DNA of 64,000 nt from Streptomyces sp. DvalAA-43 (GCF_900091725.1 NZ_FMBW01000054.1:203212-267211); one strand, 5' to 3'. Positions 36,096-45,610 are shown, numbered from the stretch's first letter. The notes: generated from the sequence alone by a model not told the origin. Made by a program: numbers and translations.

Positions 36096-38114
36096 ATGGA
36101 CATGATCTACGATCCGAACGATGCCACCTCGTTCCACGACCGGCTTGCCGCGCACTCCCGACTCACCGACTTGGCCCTGGCGCCGGATGGCGCCCGCCTG
36201 ATCGCGTCCGTGCGGTCGATCAACGACGCCGGAACCAGGCACGTCTGGAAGCTGTGGGAGATCGACCCCTCGGGCGAGAATGACAGCCGCCTCGTGGCCG
36301 GGTCCGTACAGGGTGACTTCGCGCCCACGTTCGCCGCCGACGGGACGCTGTTGGTCCTCTCCGGACGCGAGAATACGGACTCCACCGGCGAAAAGAGCGA
36401 CAGCCAGGGTGTGTCGCTGTGGGCGCTGCCTGAGCACGGTGAGGCCAAGCAGATCGCCCACCACCCGGGTGGCATAGCCGACTTCACCGTCGCCAGGAGT
36501 GCCGACACGATCGCCTACACCGCTGACCTGCTGCCCGGCACGGCAGATGCAGCGACCCACGCCGAATCCCGTCGCGAGCGCGAGAACGCCATGGTCAACG
36601 CGGTCCTGTACGGGGACGTTGCGGCCTGCGGCAGTGGGGCGGCCCTCGGTCCGGATGAACCGCACACATTCGTCCAGCGCTCCGACGGGGCTCCGGTGAA
36701 CGCCGGTGGTCAAGGCCTCGAAGGCGCCGGCGACATGGCGCTCTCGCCGGACGGATCACTCGTGGCCTACACACGGTCCGCGACCGGCCATGCCCCGGAC
36801 ACGAACTCCGTAGTGGTCGCCGACGCGGCCACCGGCATCCAGCACCTCACCTTCTCGCGCCCCGGCCATCAGTACTACCGCCTGGAGTTCACCGCCGATG
36901 GCTCGGCACTGGTCTGCCAGCGCCAGCGCGAGGAGACCTACGACACGGAGTGGCGAATCACGCTCGTCGCGTTCGACCTGGCGTCCGGCGAGGAGACCGA
37001 CCTCCTGCCGGAGTTCGACAACTGGCCGTGGCCGGGGCGCGCGGTCCTCGCTCCGACTCCTGGCGATGCCACGGTGTGGTTCACGGGGGACGAGCAGGGA
37101 CACTGCCCGGTCTTCCGCCGCGACGCGGACGGCACGATCACTCGCCTCACCGCGTCCGGCGCATACTCCTCACTGAGCGTGACGCCCGATGGATCCACCC
37201 TCTACGCACTGCGCAGCACGATCGACGGCCCACCTCAAGCGGTTCGGCTCGACATAGTCACCCCCGTTCAACACCCCACCTTCCTCAAGGCTCCCGGCGG
37301 CCTCGACTCGCTGCCCGGCACCCTCACCGAGGTGCACGTCCAAGCGGACGACGGTTTCCCGTTGCGCGCCTGGCTCGCCCTGCCCGAGGGCGCTTCGTCC
37401 GACCACCCGGCACCCCTGGTCGTCGTCCCGCACGGCGGACCGCAGGCGTCCTGGAGCGCCTGGACATGGGTCTGGAACCCCTGGCCGTTCGCGGCCCGCG
37501 GCTACGCGGTGCTGCTGCCGGACCCGGCACTGTCCACCGGGTACGGGCAGCGGATGCAGGAGCGCGGCCGGGGCCAGCACGGTGGCCAGCCCTACCGTGA
37601 CGTCATCGCACTGACGGACGCGGCTCTGGCACGCGACGACCTCGACGCGAACCGCACGGCCCTCGCCGGCTGGTCCTACGGAGGCTATCTGGCCAACCGG
37701 GCGGCAACCCTCACCGACCGCTTCAAGGCGATCGTGTCAGCCGCCGGAATGTGGAACCTGGAGGCGTTCCAGATCGAGACGGATCTGCACGCGTACTTCC
37801 GCGAGATCTTCGGTGACCCGAGGACACGGCGCGAACGATACGAGGCCAACTCGCCCCACTTCGACGCCGTGAAGATGACGACGCCGATGCTGATCGTGCA
37901 CGGTGGCAAGGACCACCGTGTCCCGGTGGGCCAGGCCCTCGGTCTGCACAGCGATCTGCGGCGGCTCGGCGTACCCGTCAGATTCCTGCACTTCCCGGAC
38001 GAGGGCCACATCATCGGGGCGCCGAACCACATTCGGATCATGTACGAGACGGTGCTGAACTTCCTCGACCACCATGTCCTCGGCCAGGAGTGGCGGCGCC
38101 CCGCAATGCTCTGA
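36096..38114 (+). CDS. S9 family prolyl oligopeptidase / acylaminoacyl peptidase
   Basis: A 672-residue cytoplasmic serine peptidase with an N-terminal seven-bladed WD40-like propeller (repeated LALAPDG, MALSPDGSLVAYTR and LSVTPDGSTLYALR units up to about residue 400). A C-terminal alpha/beta-hydrolase domain follows. The catalytic triad is visible as Ser527 in GWSYGGY, Asp606 in HGGKDHR and His638 in DEGHII. It starts at ATG 36096; a second ATG two codons on is possible, and the longer upstream frame is not conserved-looking. It likely cleaves short peptides or N-acylated amino acids. The downstream neighbour is a broken membrane-protein gene 6 bases away. Confidence 0.94.
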   Translation: MDMIYDPNDATSFHDRLAAHSRLTDLALAPDGARLIASVRSINDAGTRHVWKLWEIDPSGENDSRLVAGSVQGDFAPTFAADGTLLVLSGRENTDSTGEKSDSQGVSLWALPEHGEAKQIAHHPGGIADFTVARSADTIAYTADLLPGTADAATHAESRRERENAMVNAVLYGDVAACGSGAALGPDEPHTFVQRSDGAPVNAGGQGLEGAGDMALSPDGSLVAYTRSATGHAPDTNSVVVADAATGIQHLTFSRPGHQYYRLEFTADGSALVCQRQREETYDTEWRITLVAFDLASGEETDLLPEFDNWPWPGRAVLAPTPGDATVWFTGDEQGHCPVFRRDADGTITRLTASGAYSSLSVTPDGSTLYALRSTIDGPPQAVRLDIVTPVQHPTFLKAPGGLDSLPGTLTEVHVQADDGFPLRAWLALPEGASSDHPAPLVVVPHGGPQASWSAWTWVWNPWPFAARGYAVLLPDPALSTGYGQRMQERGRGQHGGQPYRDVIALTDAALARDDLDANRTALAGWSYGGYLANRAATLTDRFKAIVSAAGMWNLEAFQIETDLHAYFREIFGDPRTRRERYEANSPHFDAVKMTTPMLIVHGGKDHRVPVGQALGLHSDLRRLGVPVRFLHFPDEGHIIGAPNHIRIMYETVLNFLDHHVLGQEWRRPAML

Positions 38115-38120
38115 CAAGGC

Positions 38121-38871
38121 ATGAGGCAGTCCCACGTACGCGCCGATGGAACCCCGACGTCCGGACCGGGCGTCGGGGCGCCGACCCGAGTACGGGAACT
38201 CATTGTCGTCCTCGGCACACTCGGAGTCCTGGCCGGTCTGGCCGTCTACAGCGGAGACGTCGACCTGGGAAGCGCCAGTACCCGGATCGCACTGACCGGG
38301 GCCCTGTACGCCGTGGCCGCGGCGTTCTTCGTGCCGAGTCTGTGGGTTCGGCTGGGGCGGTGGCCGTACCGGTGGCGGGGGTGGCCCGTGGGGGCTTCGT
38401 GGGCCCGGCGCAGTCGGAGCGGCGGCAGCACGAGGCGGAGGTGGCGCGGTACCGGGAACATCCGAAGCCGCTGTACCTGGGCGCTGCGCCGTCCGGCATG
38501 CAGGCGTCCCACGCCGCGGTCGGCCAGCCTACCTCAGCGTCGAGTACCGCACCGACCAGGAGAACGAGTTCGCGTACGTGGCTCTCAGGGTACGTCCACC
38601 GCTCATGCCTAGACCCCGATGCTCCGAGCTCAAGGAGAAGGACGTGACCTGCACGGTGGACGCGCACGGCGAGATGCGAGCGGTCCGCGACTTCCCCGGC
38701 GGCGGCCGCTCCGTCACCCTCACCCGCCGTCACGGGAACGCGGAGGCCGAGGTCACCAGCCAGACCCTTGACGAACCCGGACTACGTCAACTCCTCAGCA
38801 CCCTGCACCCGCTGACGGGCACGGAGCTGGAGCGTCTGATGAGGGACAAGAAGATCGACCACAGATTCTGA
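38121..38871 (+). pseudogene. membrane protein gene broken by two frameshifts
   Basis: One protein can be read only by changing frame twice. Frame 1 from ATG 38121 gives two membrane helices (ELIVVLGTLGVLAGLAVYSG and ALYAVAAAFFVPSLW). From about 38350 another frame gives GPAQSERRQHEAEVARYREH and PKPLYLGAAPSGMQASHAAV. From about 38530 a third frame gives YLSVEYRTDQENEFAYVALR and runs to the stop at 38871. Both changes correspond to loss of one base (or gain of two), and the first lies near a GGCGGGGGTGG run. Either a recent pseudogene or sequencing error. Family not recognised. Confidence 0.65.
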
Positions 38872-38962
38872 GCCCTGTGCGCTCCGGGACGTTGGCAACC
38901 AGACGTCCAGGGCGGCCCCTGCAGCCCACCTCGGAGGAGTGCTGCGGCCACCTCGTCTCACC

Positions 38963-39574
38963 TCATCTCGCCTCCGCGCACTCCTCCACGAAGGCGCAGA
39001 GTCGGCGGATCAGGCTCAGGCAGGTGGCGGGGTTCGTCGTGTGCTCCATGTGGGGTGCGTCCTGAAGCCACGTTTGCCACAAGCCGTCCGGGCCGAGAAA
39101 GGGCGCGGTCCGGTCACTCCCGAGATTCAGGTCGATGAACACGAGGGCGCCCATGACCACGGTCTGGTCGTAGGCGAGATCAGGGCGGCGAAGATAGCGC
39201 TCAAGATAGGCGGCCAGCAGGTCGGCGTCGCGCGGTGTGCCGAAACCGGCCAGAGTCACACAGTAGGCCAAGCCCGCACAACAGACTTCGCTGGCCAGCA
39301 GGAGCTCCCCGAGGCGCTCACGGAATTCTGTCCGGTGTGAGACCGCGATGAGCCAAGCGGCGGTCCTCCGCTCACGCCATCCGCCCTCCAGGAGGGTAGA
39401 GATTTCGTGCGGGGTGATGAGTTCGGCGTCCTCACGGAGAGCACGCGCGAATCGGTCGTGCTCAGGACCCTGCATACGCAGCAAGCCGCCACCAAGCTTC
39501 AGATAGCGGCGCTCGGGTACGACATAGCGGCGGACCAGGGCCAGCAGCTCGGCATTCTCGTGGGCATGGCGCAT
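38963..39574 (-). CDS. DUF6000-like hypothetical protein
   Basis: A 203-residue helical protein. It opens MRHAHENAELLALVRRYVVP and contains GWRERRTAAWLIAVSHRTEF and YDQTVVMGALVFIDLNLG. I recall this set as the DUF6000 family, seen mainly in Streptomyces and of unknown function. It starts at ATG 39574 (a GTG one codon earlier is possible). Stand-alone gene. Confidence 0.75.
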   Translation of the reverse strand: MRHAHENAELLALVRRYVVPERRYLKLGGGLLRMQGPEHDRFARALREDAELITPHEISTLLEGGWRERRTAAWLIAVSHRTEFRERLGELLLASEVCCAGLAYCVTLAGFGTPRDADLLAAYLERYLRRPDLAYDQTVVMGALVFIDLNLGSDRTAPFLGPDGLWQTWLQDAPHMEHTTNPATCLSLIRRLCAFVEECAEAR

Positions 39575-39812
39575 CACAGACTGATCCTGGCCCGTTGGTA
39601 CACACTTTCACCAGCCCCTGTCCGAGAGGCACGGGTCACTATCCGAAGGACGGGTGTGTGACGGCTACCACGACATCGAGCGGCTTCCGAGGAAGATGGC
39701 GAAGCGAATGTGACAGCGCATGTCGTGAACATCCCGGCGGCTCCGTCTCAGAGCAGAACGCAGTCATCGTGTCTGTCCCGCACCAAGGAGACCCAGCGCG
39801 CCGATCCTGCGG

Positions 39813-39990
39813 ATGGACAACGTCCTTATCGCCGTCGACGGCATCGAGGATGCCGTGGCCCGTCTGCACACCCACGGCGCCGAACTCGTCGGTGCGCCGG
39901 CGCAGTTCGAGGCCAGCAATCGACTCCGCTACGCCCGCGCCTGCGAGCTGAACCGGACCACCCGACATGTACGCATCCGCGAGCGCCTCA
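39813..39990 (+). pseudogene. VOC-family C-terminal remnant
   Basis: The reading MDNVLIAVDGIEDAVARLHT-HGAELVG followed by a diverged QFEASNRLRYARA matches the second half of a VOC protein (V-D-D-I-D-A-V-V-A-R-L-x-A-H-G-A-E-L-V-G, Y-E-D-S-Y-R-L-x-Y-x-R-G). The first half is absent and the end runs into unrelated sequence. Decayed fragment. The flanking 39578-39812 and 39991-40217 hold no recognisable gene. Confidence 0.55.
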
Positions 39991-40217
39991 GCAGCAATCA
40001 TCGGCAGATTCTCCGGGCGTCAGATCCTGCGCCAGACCTCCCGCCGGTTGATCGGGGCACTGACCTGACCTGCGGCGATCGAGCGGAGTAGTCGCGGTGT
40101 CGGTCATGTGTCGGGGCTGTCGGTCCGATGGCGGCGTCTTGTCGGTGGACCCTGGGAACTTTCCAGAGATCCCGCCGGGCATCCGTCCGGCGGGCGCACC
40201 GGACGTAAGGAATCACC

Positions 40218-41351
40218 ATGACCACCGACATCACGATCATTGGCGCTGGGCTCGGAGGGCTGACTCTCGCCCGTGTCCTTCACGTTCACGGCATCCCGTC
40301 CACGGTCTACGAGGCCGAAACCTCTCCGACGGCCCGTATGCAGGGCGGCTTGCTCGACATCCACGACTACAACGGCCAGCTGGCCCTGCAGGCGGCAGGC
40401 CTGATCGACGCGTTCCGCGGCCTCATCCTGGAGGGCCGCCAGGCGATGCGTGTCCTCGACCGGGACGGGACCGTCCTGCTCGACAAGGCCGACGACGGCA
40501 CGGGCGGACGTCCCGAGGTACAGCGCGGCGAACTGCGCCGGATCCTGCTCGACTCGCTCCCGGCCGGCACCGTCCGGTGGGGCCACAAGGTCAGCAGCAC
40601 CCGTGCCCTCGGCGAGGGCCGCCACGAGGTGACGTTCACCGACGGCAGTACCACCGTCACCAGCCTGCTGGTCGGCGCGGATGGTGCATGGTCACGGGTT
40701 CGGCCGCTGCTCTCCACCGCCGCACCCGAGTACGCGGACACCTCGGTCGTCGAGACCTATCTGTTCCACGCCGACACCCGGCACCCGGCCGCCGCGAAAG
40801 CGGTCGGCGGCGGGTCGATGATCGTGCCTGCGCGGGGCAGGGAGATCTTCGCTCACAGGGAGAGCGGCGACACCCTGCACGCCTATGTGGGGCTGGCCAA
40901 GCCGCAGGAATGGTTCGACGCCATCGATTTCACCGATGCCGCCGCAGCCACTCAGCGGATCGCGAAGGAGTTCGATGACTGGGCGCCGGAACTCACCGCG
41001 CTGATTACCGAAAGTGACACCGTGCCGGTCCTGCGCCCCCGCTTTGCCCTGCCGACCGGGCACCGATGGGACCGGGTGCCGGGAGTGACCCTGCTCGGCG
41101 ACGCGGCCCACCTCTCGGTCTCGAACGGCGAAGGCGCCAATCTGGCCATGTACGACGGCGCCGAGCTCGGTAAGGCCATCGCCGCGCACCCCGACGACGT
41201 CGAGCGCGCCCTCACCGTGTACGAGCAGATCATGTTCCCCCGCAGCACCGAAGCCGCCGCCGATGGCATGCAACTCAACGAGCTCCTCTTCGGCGACGAC
41301 GCCCCCCACAGCCTGATTGCCGCCTTCATCGAGGACGAAGAGACCGCATGA
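40218..41351 (+). CDS. TetX-like FAD-dependent monooxygenase
   Basis: A 377-residue flavoprotein of the class A aromatic hydroxylase group. The FAD-binding GAGLGGL is at residues about 9-15, the GD motif is GDAAHLS near residue 294, and EADGAW-like (VGADGAWSRVR) is the middle motif. MQGGLLDIHDYNGQLALQAA and RGELRRILLDSLPAGTVRWG closely follow the layout of TetX, the enzyme that hydroxylates and inactivates tetracyclines. The resemblance is at family level; substrate and resistance are not shown. The ATG follows AAGGA. It is flanked by decayed genes, including an HxlR-type regulator remnant downstream. Confidence 0.88.
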   Translation: MTTDITIIGAGLGGLTLARVLHVHGIPSTVYEAETSPTARMQGGLLDIHDYNGQLALQAAGLIDAFRGLILEGRQAMRVLDRDGTVLLDKADDGTGGRPEVQRGELRRILLDSLPAGTVRWGHKVSSTRALGEGRHEVTFTDGSTTVTSLLVGADGAWSRVRPLLSTAAPEYADTSVVETYLFHADTRHPAAAKAVGGGSMIVPARGREIFAHRESGDTLHAYVGLAKPQEWFDAIDFTDAAAATQRIAKEFDDWAPELTALITESDTVPVLRPRFALPTGHRWDRVPGVTLLGDAAHLSVSNGEGANLAMYDGAELGKAIAAHPDDVERALTVYEQIMFPRSTEAAADGMQLNELLFGDDAPHSLIAAFIEDEETA

Positions 41352-41507
41352 GCACAGTTTCGTACGGCTGCTGACGCAGAGCCCGGCCCACGATCCGGAC
41401 CGTCCGCCTCCCGGGCGCGAGTTCTCGGACCGGTTGTCTGATGCTCTCGATGACTCGGGCGAAGCTCTCCTCTCCATGGACCGCGCCAATCTGGCGTGAG
41501 CAGCGAA

Positions 41508-41645
41508 CTAGCCCGCCGTCACGTCGGCCGGGGCGACCACGGCGGTGCCGCCGTGCATGAATCCCGCGAACATCACATACATGCCCGCGAGCAGGGCGAG
41601 GCCGTACAGGGACACCAGCCCGGGATCCTCACCGAAGTGGGCTCT
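41508..41645 (-). pseudogene. C-terminal membrane-helix fragment
   Basis: The minus strand reads GLVSLYGLALLAGMYVMFAG then FMHGGTAVV and a TAG stop at 41508-41510. This is a convincing membrane helix plus tail with good codon bias, but upstream the frame becomes nonsense. Probably the end of a lost membrane protein gene. Confidence 0.35.
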
Positions 41646-41659
41646 CGTTCCCCACAGGC

Positions 41660-41940
41660 CGAGCAGCTGCTTTCTGATGGAAGATATCGGCGGATCAGCT
41701 GTAGAGGAGCGATGCCCCGAGCTAACACCTCGTGGACTGATGCGTGGTCCAGAAGACGCTGACTCGACATCTGCGGGAGAAGAGGGAAGAGGACGTGCTC
41801 GCACATCGTGAGGTGTATCGGGAAGTGCCACCGAAGGTCGAGTACCCCTTGGCGGAGCGCGGCATCTCGCACAATGAGGCTCTGGCCTCATCGGGGAATG
41901 GGGCATTGAACGCATGCGGCGAATCGGGTCCGGAGAAGGG
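41660..41940 (+). pseudogene. HxlR-family regulator remnant
   Basis: QKTLTRHLREKREEDVLAHR then EVYREVPPKVEYPLAERG is the winged-helix signature of HxlR regulators (normally L-R-E-L-E-x-D-G-L-V-x-R). An upstream piece in another frame (LLSDGRYRRISCRGAMP) matches the preceding helix. Several indels and substitutions separate them, and the end (ASSGNGALNACGESG) is also altered. Non-functional. The rest of 41941-42250 shows no gene. Confidence 0.6.
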
Positions 41941-42250
41941 AACCGTCGACGGTTCCGGGGCAGCCCAGCGATAGACGCGACCGAGCTCGATCGTAGGCCG
42001 GGAGATGTGCCCCCTCTGCGTACCAGGAAGAAAAGGAGATGGATCCCCGGTGGTGACACCTGGAGTGGCCACGCCGACCCCTGTGCCGGGCGCAGCTTGG
42101 ATGCGGCATCATCATCCGATGCGGTGTTCGACCAAGTTCACCACCGGGGGCTCCCCGTCCCACCTCAACACACTGATCCCGGTGGAAAAGGCTCCTGGGG
42201 GCCCTACCGCACCGCGGATTTCGGCGGCGGCCCGTGCGCAGGCGCACCGG

Positions 42251-43201
42251 CTACGCGATGTGGCCCGATCCGACCGGCGACGGCTCACTGCGCGTGGCCG
42301 GTTCCAGAGAGGCGAGGCATGCCATCTCCTCCTCCGAGAGCCGCAGCCTGTCGGCGGCCATGTTCTGCGCGAGGTGGTCCGGATCACCGGTGCCCGGGAT
42401 CGCCAGCACATGCGACCCCTGCTGCAAGGTCCAGGCCAGCCGTACCTGCGCCACGGACACCCCGTGCGCACGGGCGACGGTGCACACCGCCTCGCTGTCA
42501 CGGGCAGCCGGCCCCGCCTCGCGCCCGGCACCGGCGATCGCGAAGAACGGCACGAAGGCGAGGCCGAGTTCACCACAGCGCCGTAGGAGAGCCTGGTTCT
42601 CGTTCGACGCACCTAGCCCGTACGGGTTCTGCACGCAGACGACCGGGGAGATGGCCATGGCCTCGGCCAGTTGCTCCGACGTGACGTTGGAAATGCCGAG
42701 GTGGCGGATGAGCCCGGCATCGCGCAGTTCCGCCAACGCGCCGAAGTGCTCGGCGATCGAGCCGGTCCGCCGACTCGGCGGCACGCGCAGGTTCACCACA
42801 TCCAGGTGATCGCGGCCGAGTTGGCGCAGGTTCTCCTCGACCTGGTCGCGCAACTGCGCCGGGGTGGCCCACCACCACGCGCCCGAGGCATCGCGACCGG
42901 GCCAGACCTTGGTGGTGATGACCAGATCCTCCGGGTACGGCGCCAGCGCCCGGTTGATCAGCTCGTTGGCGGAGCGCGTCGCCGAGAAGTAGAACGCGGC
43001 GGTGTCGATGTGGTTCACACCGAGCTCGATCGCCTGCCGGAGCACGGCGATCGACCGCTCGCGGTCGCGCGGCACGCCGCGGTCGAAGGGCGCGGTGCCG
43101 GTCAGGCGCATCGCGCCGAACCCGACACGGTTGACGGTCAGGTCACCGAGTTGCCACGTATGCGTAGGTGTGGTTGCCGTGGTGTCCGTCTGTGGGCTCA
43201 T
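42251..43201 (-). CDS. aldo/keto reductase
   Basis: A 316-residue NADPH-dependent oxidoreductase with a TIM barrel. NRVGFGAMRLTG opens the barrel. The catalytic Asp/Tyr are in HIDTAAFY, the Lys is in VITTKVWP, and the usual His position reads NLRV, as in the sub-branch that lacks it. The C-terminal cofactor loop contains VLAIPGTGDPDHLAQN. I start at ATG 43201, with GGAG upstream; the open frame runs 25 codons further without support. Upstream on the same strand is an unusual double hairpin region. Confidence 0.92.
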   Translation of the reverse strand: MSPQTDTTATTPTHTWQLGDLTVNRVGFGAMRLTGTAPFDRGVPRDRERSIAVLRQAIELGVNHIDTAAFYFSATRSANELINRALAPYPEDLVITTKVWPGRDASGAWWWATPAQLRDQVEENLRQLGRDHLDVVNLRVPPSRRTGSIAEHFGALAELRDAGLIRHLGISNVTSEQLAEAMAISPVVCVQNPYGLGASNENQALLRRCGELGLAFVPFFAIAGAGREAGPAARDSEAVCTVARAHGVSVAQVRLAWTLQQGSHVLAIPGTGDPDHLAQNMAADRLRLSEEEMACLASLEPATRSEPSPVGSGHIA

Positions 43202-43318
43202 AGAAGGGATCTCCTCTTGCAGGATGGAATGCGGAACTTGCCGGCTGGAATGTGGAACGGATGGGTGGCGCGGCACGTCAGGCGCCTGGCAGGTGAATAC
43301 CTCGAAGCGGGGCCACCA

Positions 43319-43346
43319 GTACCCGGGTCAGATTGGACCCGGGTAC
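43319..43346. repeat. perfect 11-bp inverted repeat upstream of the aldo/keto reductase
   Basis: GTACCCGGGTC at 43319-43329 and GACCCGGGTAC at 43336-43346, with a 6-base spacer. It lies between the terminator-like hairpin and the reductase start. It could be an operator or a second RNA hairpin. Confidence 0.7.
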
Positions 43347-43347
43347 G

Positions 43348-43390
43348 AAAAAAGCCTCCCCGGCGGACCTGAGTCCGCACCGAGAAGGCT
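43348..43390 (-). terminator. intrinsic terminator with six-T tract (possible attenuator)
   Basis: On the minus strand a hairpin of 11 pairs, a 2-base bulge and 5 more pairs around a TCAG loop is followed directly by TTTTTT. A TAGGAT box lies just upstream (43411-43406), so a transcript started there would be only about 50 bases long. Between 43400 and 43761 I see no gene it could serve, and the reductase start is 147 bases further on. The rest of the 43202-43761 gap holds no recognisable gene. Confidence 0.75.
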
Positions 43391-43761
43391 CATGCGATGA
43401 CTGGCATCCTAGCAGGTATGCCAGGGCGTCCGCCACCGAATCACCGGATGCGAGGGCTTCGCGGGCGGATCTCCCGGCGGCAGGGGGGCCAGGTGTGTCG
43501 GATGGGGGAGGGGGTGGTCATGATGGCACGGGCGCACGGGGCAGGGTGAACAGAACGCGGTCCAGGCTTGCCGCCGCAAAGACTCATGCCGAAGCGGAGG
43601 CCACACGGTCGGTCACCAAGGTTCGGCCTGACGGCATGGAACCCCTGGGTCGATGTGCACCTCACAAGGCGCTCCACATCACAGTGATCCCGCCGTGCCT
43701 CATCTGGCACGACTGGATTGCACCCTACCCGTCGTGAGGTCCCGTCCGGACCCTGAGAACC

Positions 43762-44190
43762 ATGGGGGACACCGAAAGCACATCAGGTCCGGACAGTACC
43801 GACAATGCGTTTCGCGCCCTTCTTGAAGGTGCTACCGCTCCTCGTCCGCCCGCCCCACCCGACTGCCCGTTCTGCGACCTCCCGCAGGACCGATACGCCA
43901 CCCACTACGAAGGCCACTGGGTTCTTCTCGAACCCCGCATCATCGTCCCCGCCCACACCGTGCCGCCGCGCCGACGCTGGATCATCACCTCGGACGGAGC
44001 CGCGATGAATCTGTGGGACGCCGAACCTCTTCCCGGTGCCCAGTGCCGGATCGCGCACCGGACCGTCTGCCCCTACCTCCAGCCGGACGACCCCTGGCCT
44101 TGGACCACCGCACTCCGACAGGAGAATGAACGGCGGGCGCTGCGCCTGTTCAACCTTCCTGAGGACTGGGGCCTCCCCGGCACAGGCTGA
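43762..44190 (+). CDS. DUF6083-like hypothetical protein
   Basis: A 142-residue protein with a zinc-ribbon-like CPFCDLPQDRYATHYEGHWV, then LLEPR, PAHTVPPRRRW and a Cys pair (AQCRIAHRTVCPYL). I recall the pattern as the DUF6083 family, frequent in Streptomyces and of unknown function. The paired Cys suggest zinc binding. Stand-alone; the ATG is preceded by a weak ribosome site. Confidence 0.7.
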   Translation: MGDTESTSGPDSTDNAFRALLEGATAPRPPAPPDCPFCDLPQDRYATHYEGHWVLLEPRIIVPAHTVPPRRRWIITSDGAAMNLWDAEPLPGAQCRIAHRTVCPYLQPDDPWPWTTALRQENERRALRLFNLPEDWGLPGTG

Positions 44191-44322
44191 TCGAGAGATC
44201 GGCTTCGGCCACTGTGTACGCCTGGGCGTGCCCCGCGCATCAAGAAGCCGCCCTCTCCGGCAACGATTAAGCTTCTTGTCTTGAATGTGAAATATGTCCA
44301 TTCGAGTGAGAGGGGCAGCGCC

Positions 44323-45354
44323 ATGAAGGCTGCGGTCGTGACGGACTTCTCCAAGCCGATGGCGATCCAGGAGCGTGAAATCCCGCGCCCCGATGTCCAG
44401 CAGGTCCTGGTCCGGATGGAGGCCAGTGGACTGTGCCACACCGATATCCACGCCGCTGCTGGTGACTGGCCGGTCAAGCCGAAGCCGCCGTTCGTTCCCG
44501 GCCATGAGGGGATCGGCATCGTCGAGGCCAAGGGAGAGCGAGTCGACCATGTGGAGATCGGTGACCGCGTGGCGATCGCTTGGCTCGGTCAGGCCTGCGG
44601 GCACTGCGATCACTGTGTTTCCGGCTGGGAGACCCTCTGCCTGAAGCAGGAGAACAGCGGCTACTCGGTCGACGGTTCCTTCTCCGAGTACGCCGTCGCA
44701 CACGGTGACTACGTCGTCAAGGTTCCTGCCGGCATCGACCCGCTGGACGCCGCTCCGCTCACCTGCGCGGGTGTGACCACGTACAAGGCTGTCAAGGTCA
44801 GTGGAGCGGCCCCCGGCAAGCGGGCATTGATTTCAGGCATCGGCGGCCTGGGACACCTCGCCCTGCAGTACGCGCGGATCGCCGGAGCCGAGACGATCGC
44901 CGTCGATGTCACGGACGAGAAGCTTCAGCTCGCCCGCGACCTGGGAGCCGATCACGTCATCGACGCGCGCACCCAGGACGTCGTCGAGGAGACACACAAG
45001 GTGGGCGGCGCGGACGTCGCCATCGGCCTCGCCGTGTCGAACGCTTCCTTCCAGGCCGCGTACGGTTCCTTGCGTCGCGGAGGAACCCTCGTACTGGTCG
45101 CACTGCCTGCGGAGGGCAAGCTCGAACTCCCCGTCTTCGAGACGGTCCTGGAGGGCAAGCGCGTCATCGGATCCATCGTCGGAACCCGGGAGGACCTCGC
45201 GGAGGTCTTCCACCTGCATGCGCTCGGCCGCACACGCGTCATTCGGGAGCAGCGCGCGCTGGACCAGGTGAACGAATCGATCGCCGACATTCTGGCCGGT
45301 CGTGTGGCAGCCCGGATCGTGTTCGACTTCGTGGGCCGCCGGGCGGAACACTGA
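44323..45354 (+). CDS. adhP: zinc-dependent alcohol dehydrogenase AdhP
   Basis: A 343-residue medium-chain dehydrogenase that interconverts alcohols and aldehydes with NAD. Catalytic zinc ligands lie in GLCHTD and PGHEGIG. The structural zinc site is CGHCDHCVSGWETLC. The Rossmann motif is GIGGLGHLA. ATG 44323 is used, preceded by GAGAGGGGC; an upstream in-frame ATG at 44281 adds 14 unlikely residues. The length and motifs match AdhP/AdhT closely. A decayed TetR-type regulator lies downstream on the opposite strand. Confidence 0.94.
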   Translation: MKAAVVTDFSKPMAIQEREIPRPDVQQVLVRMEASGLCHTDIHAAAGDWPVKPKPPFVPGHEGIGIVEAKGERVDHVEIGDRVAIAWLGQACGHCDHCVSGWETLCLKQENSGYSVDGSFSEYAVAHGDYVVKVPAGIDPLDAAPLTCAGVTTYKAVKVSGAAPGKRALISGIGGLGHLALQYARIAGAETIAVDVTDEKLQLARDLGADHVIDARTQDVVEETHKVGGADVAIGLAVSNASFQAAYGSLRRGGTLVLVALPAEGKLELPVFETVLEGKRVIGSIVGTREDLAEVFHLHALGRTRVIREQRALDQVNESIADILAGRVAARIVFDFVGRRAEH

Positions 45355-45399
45355 TGCCGCTGACGGCCCCGAGGCCGACGCCCCGATCTCTGTGCCCTT

Positions 45400-45610
45400 G
45401 TCCTTCTCCGCCCGCCATTTCCCGCCGGGGATCGTCGTGGCGCAAGCCCCGTTCCTTGGCCTGGATCCACTGGTCGAGCGAGAGCGCGCACAGGCGCTGG
45501 AAAAGCTCCACCTTTGGCCGGTAGCGGCGGTAGAGACTGGCGATGCAGGCCCCCGGCGCGCGGCGATCGCCGCCACCGATGCATGCGCCCCGTCCGCGGC
45601 CAGGACCTTC
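45400..45610 (-). pseudogene. TetR-family regulator remnant
   Basis: The minus strand reads SVAAIAARRG in one frame and then IASLYRRYRPKVELFQRLCA followed by LSLDQWIQAKERGLRHDDPR in the next. This is the helix-turn-helix end and start of the ligand domain of a TetR protein (normally A-G-V-G-x-x-S-L-Y-R-R-Y-x-x-K-x-E-L-F). One frameshift lies inside the HTH, and both ends are missing. The fragment ends just before the ISL3 element. Confidence 0.6.

Noticed and set aside
43200..43420. T-box riboswitch or tRNA-like leader before the aldo/keto reductase
   Set aside because: No T-box sequence (TGGNACCGCG type), no specifier loop, and an aldo/keto reductase is not a usual T-box target.
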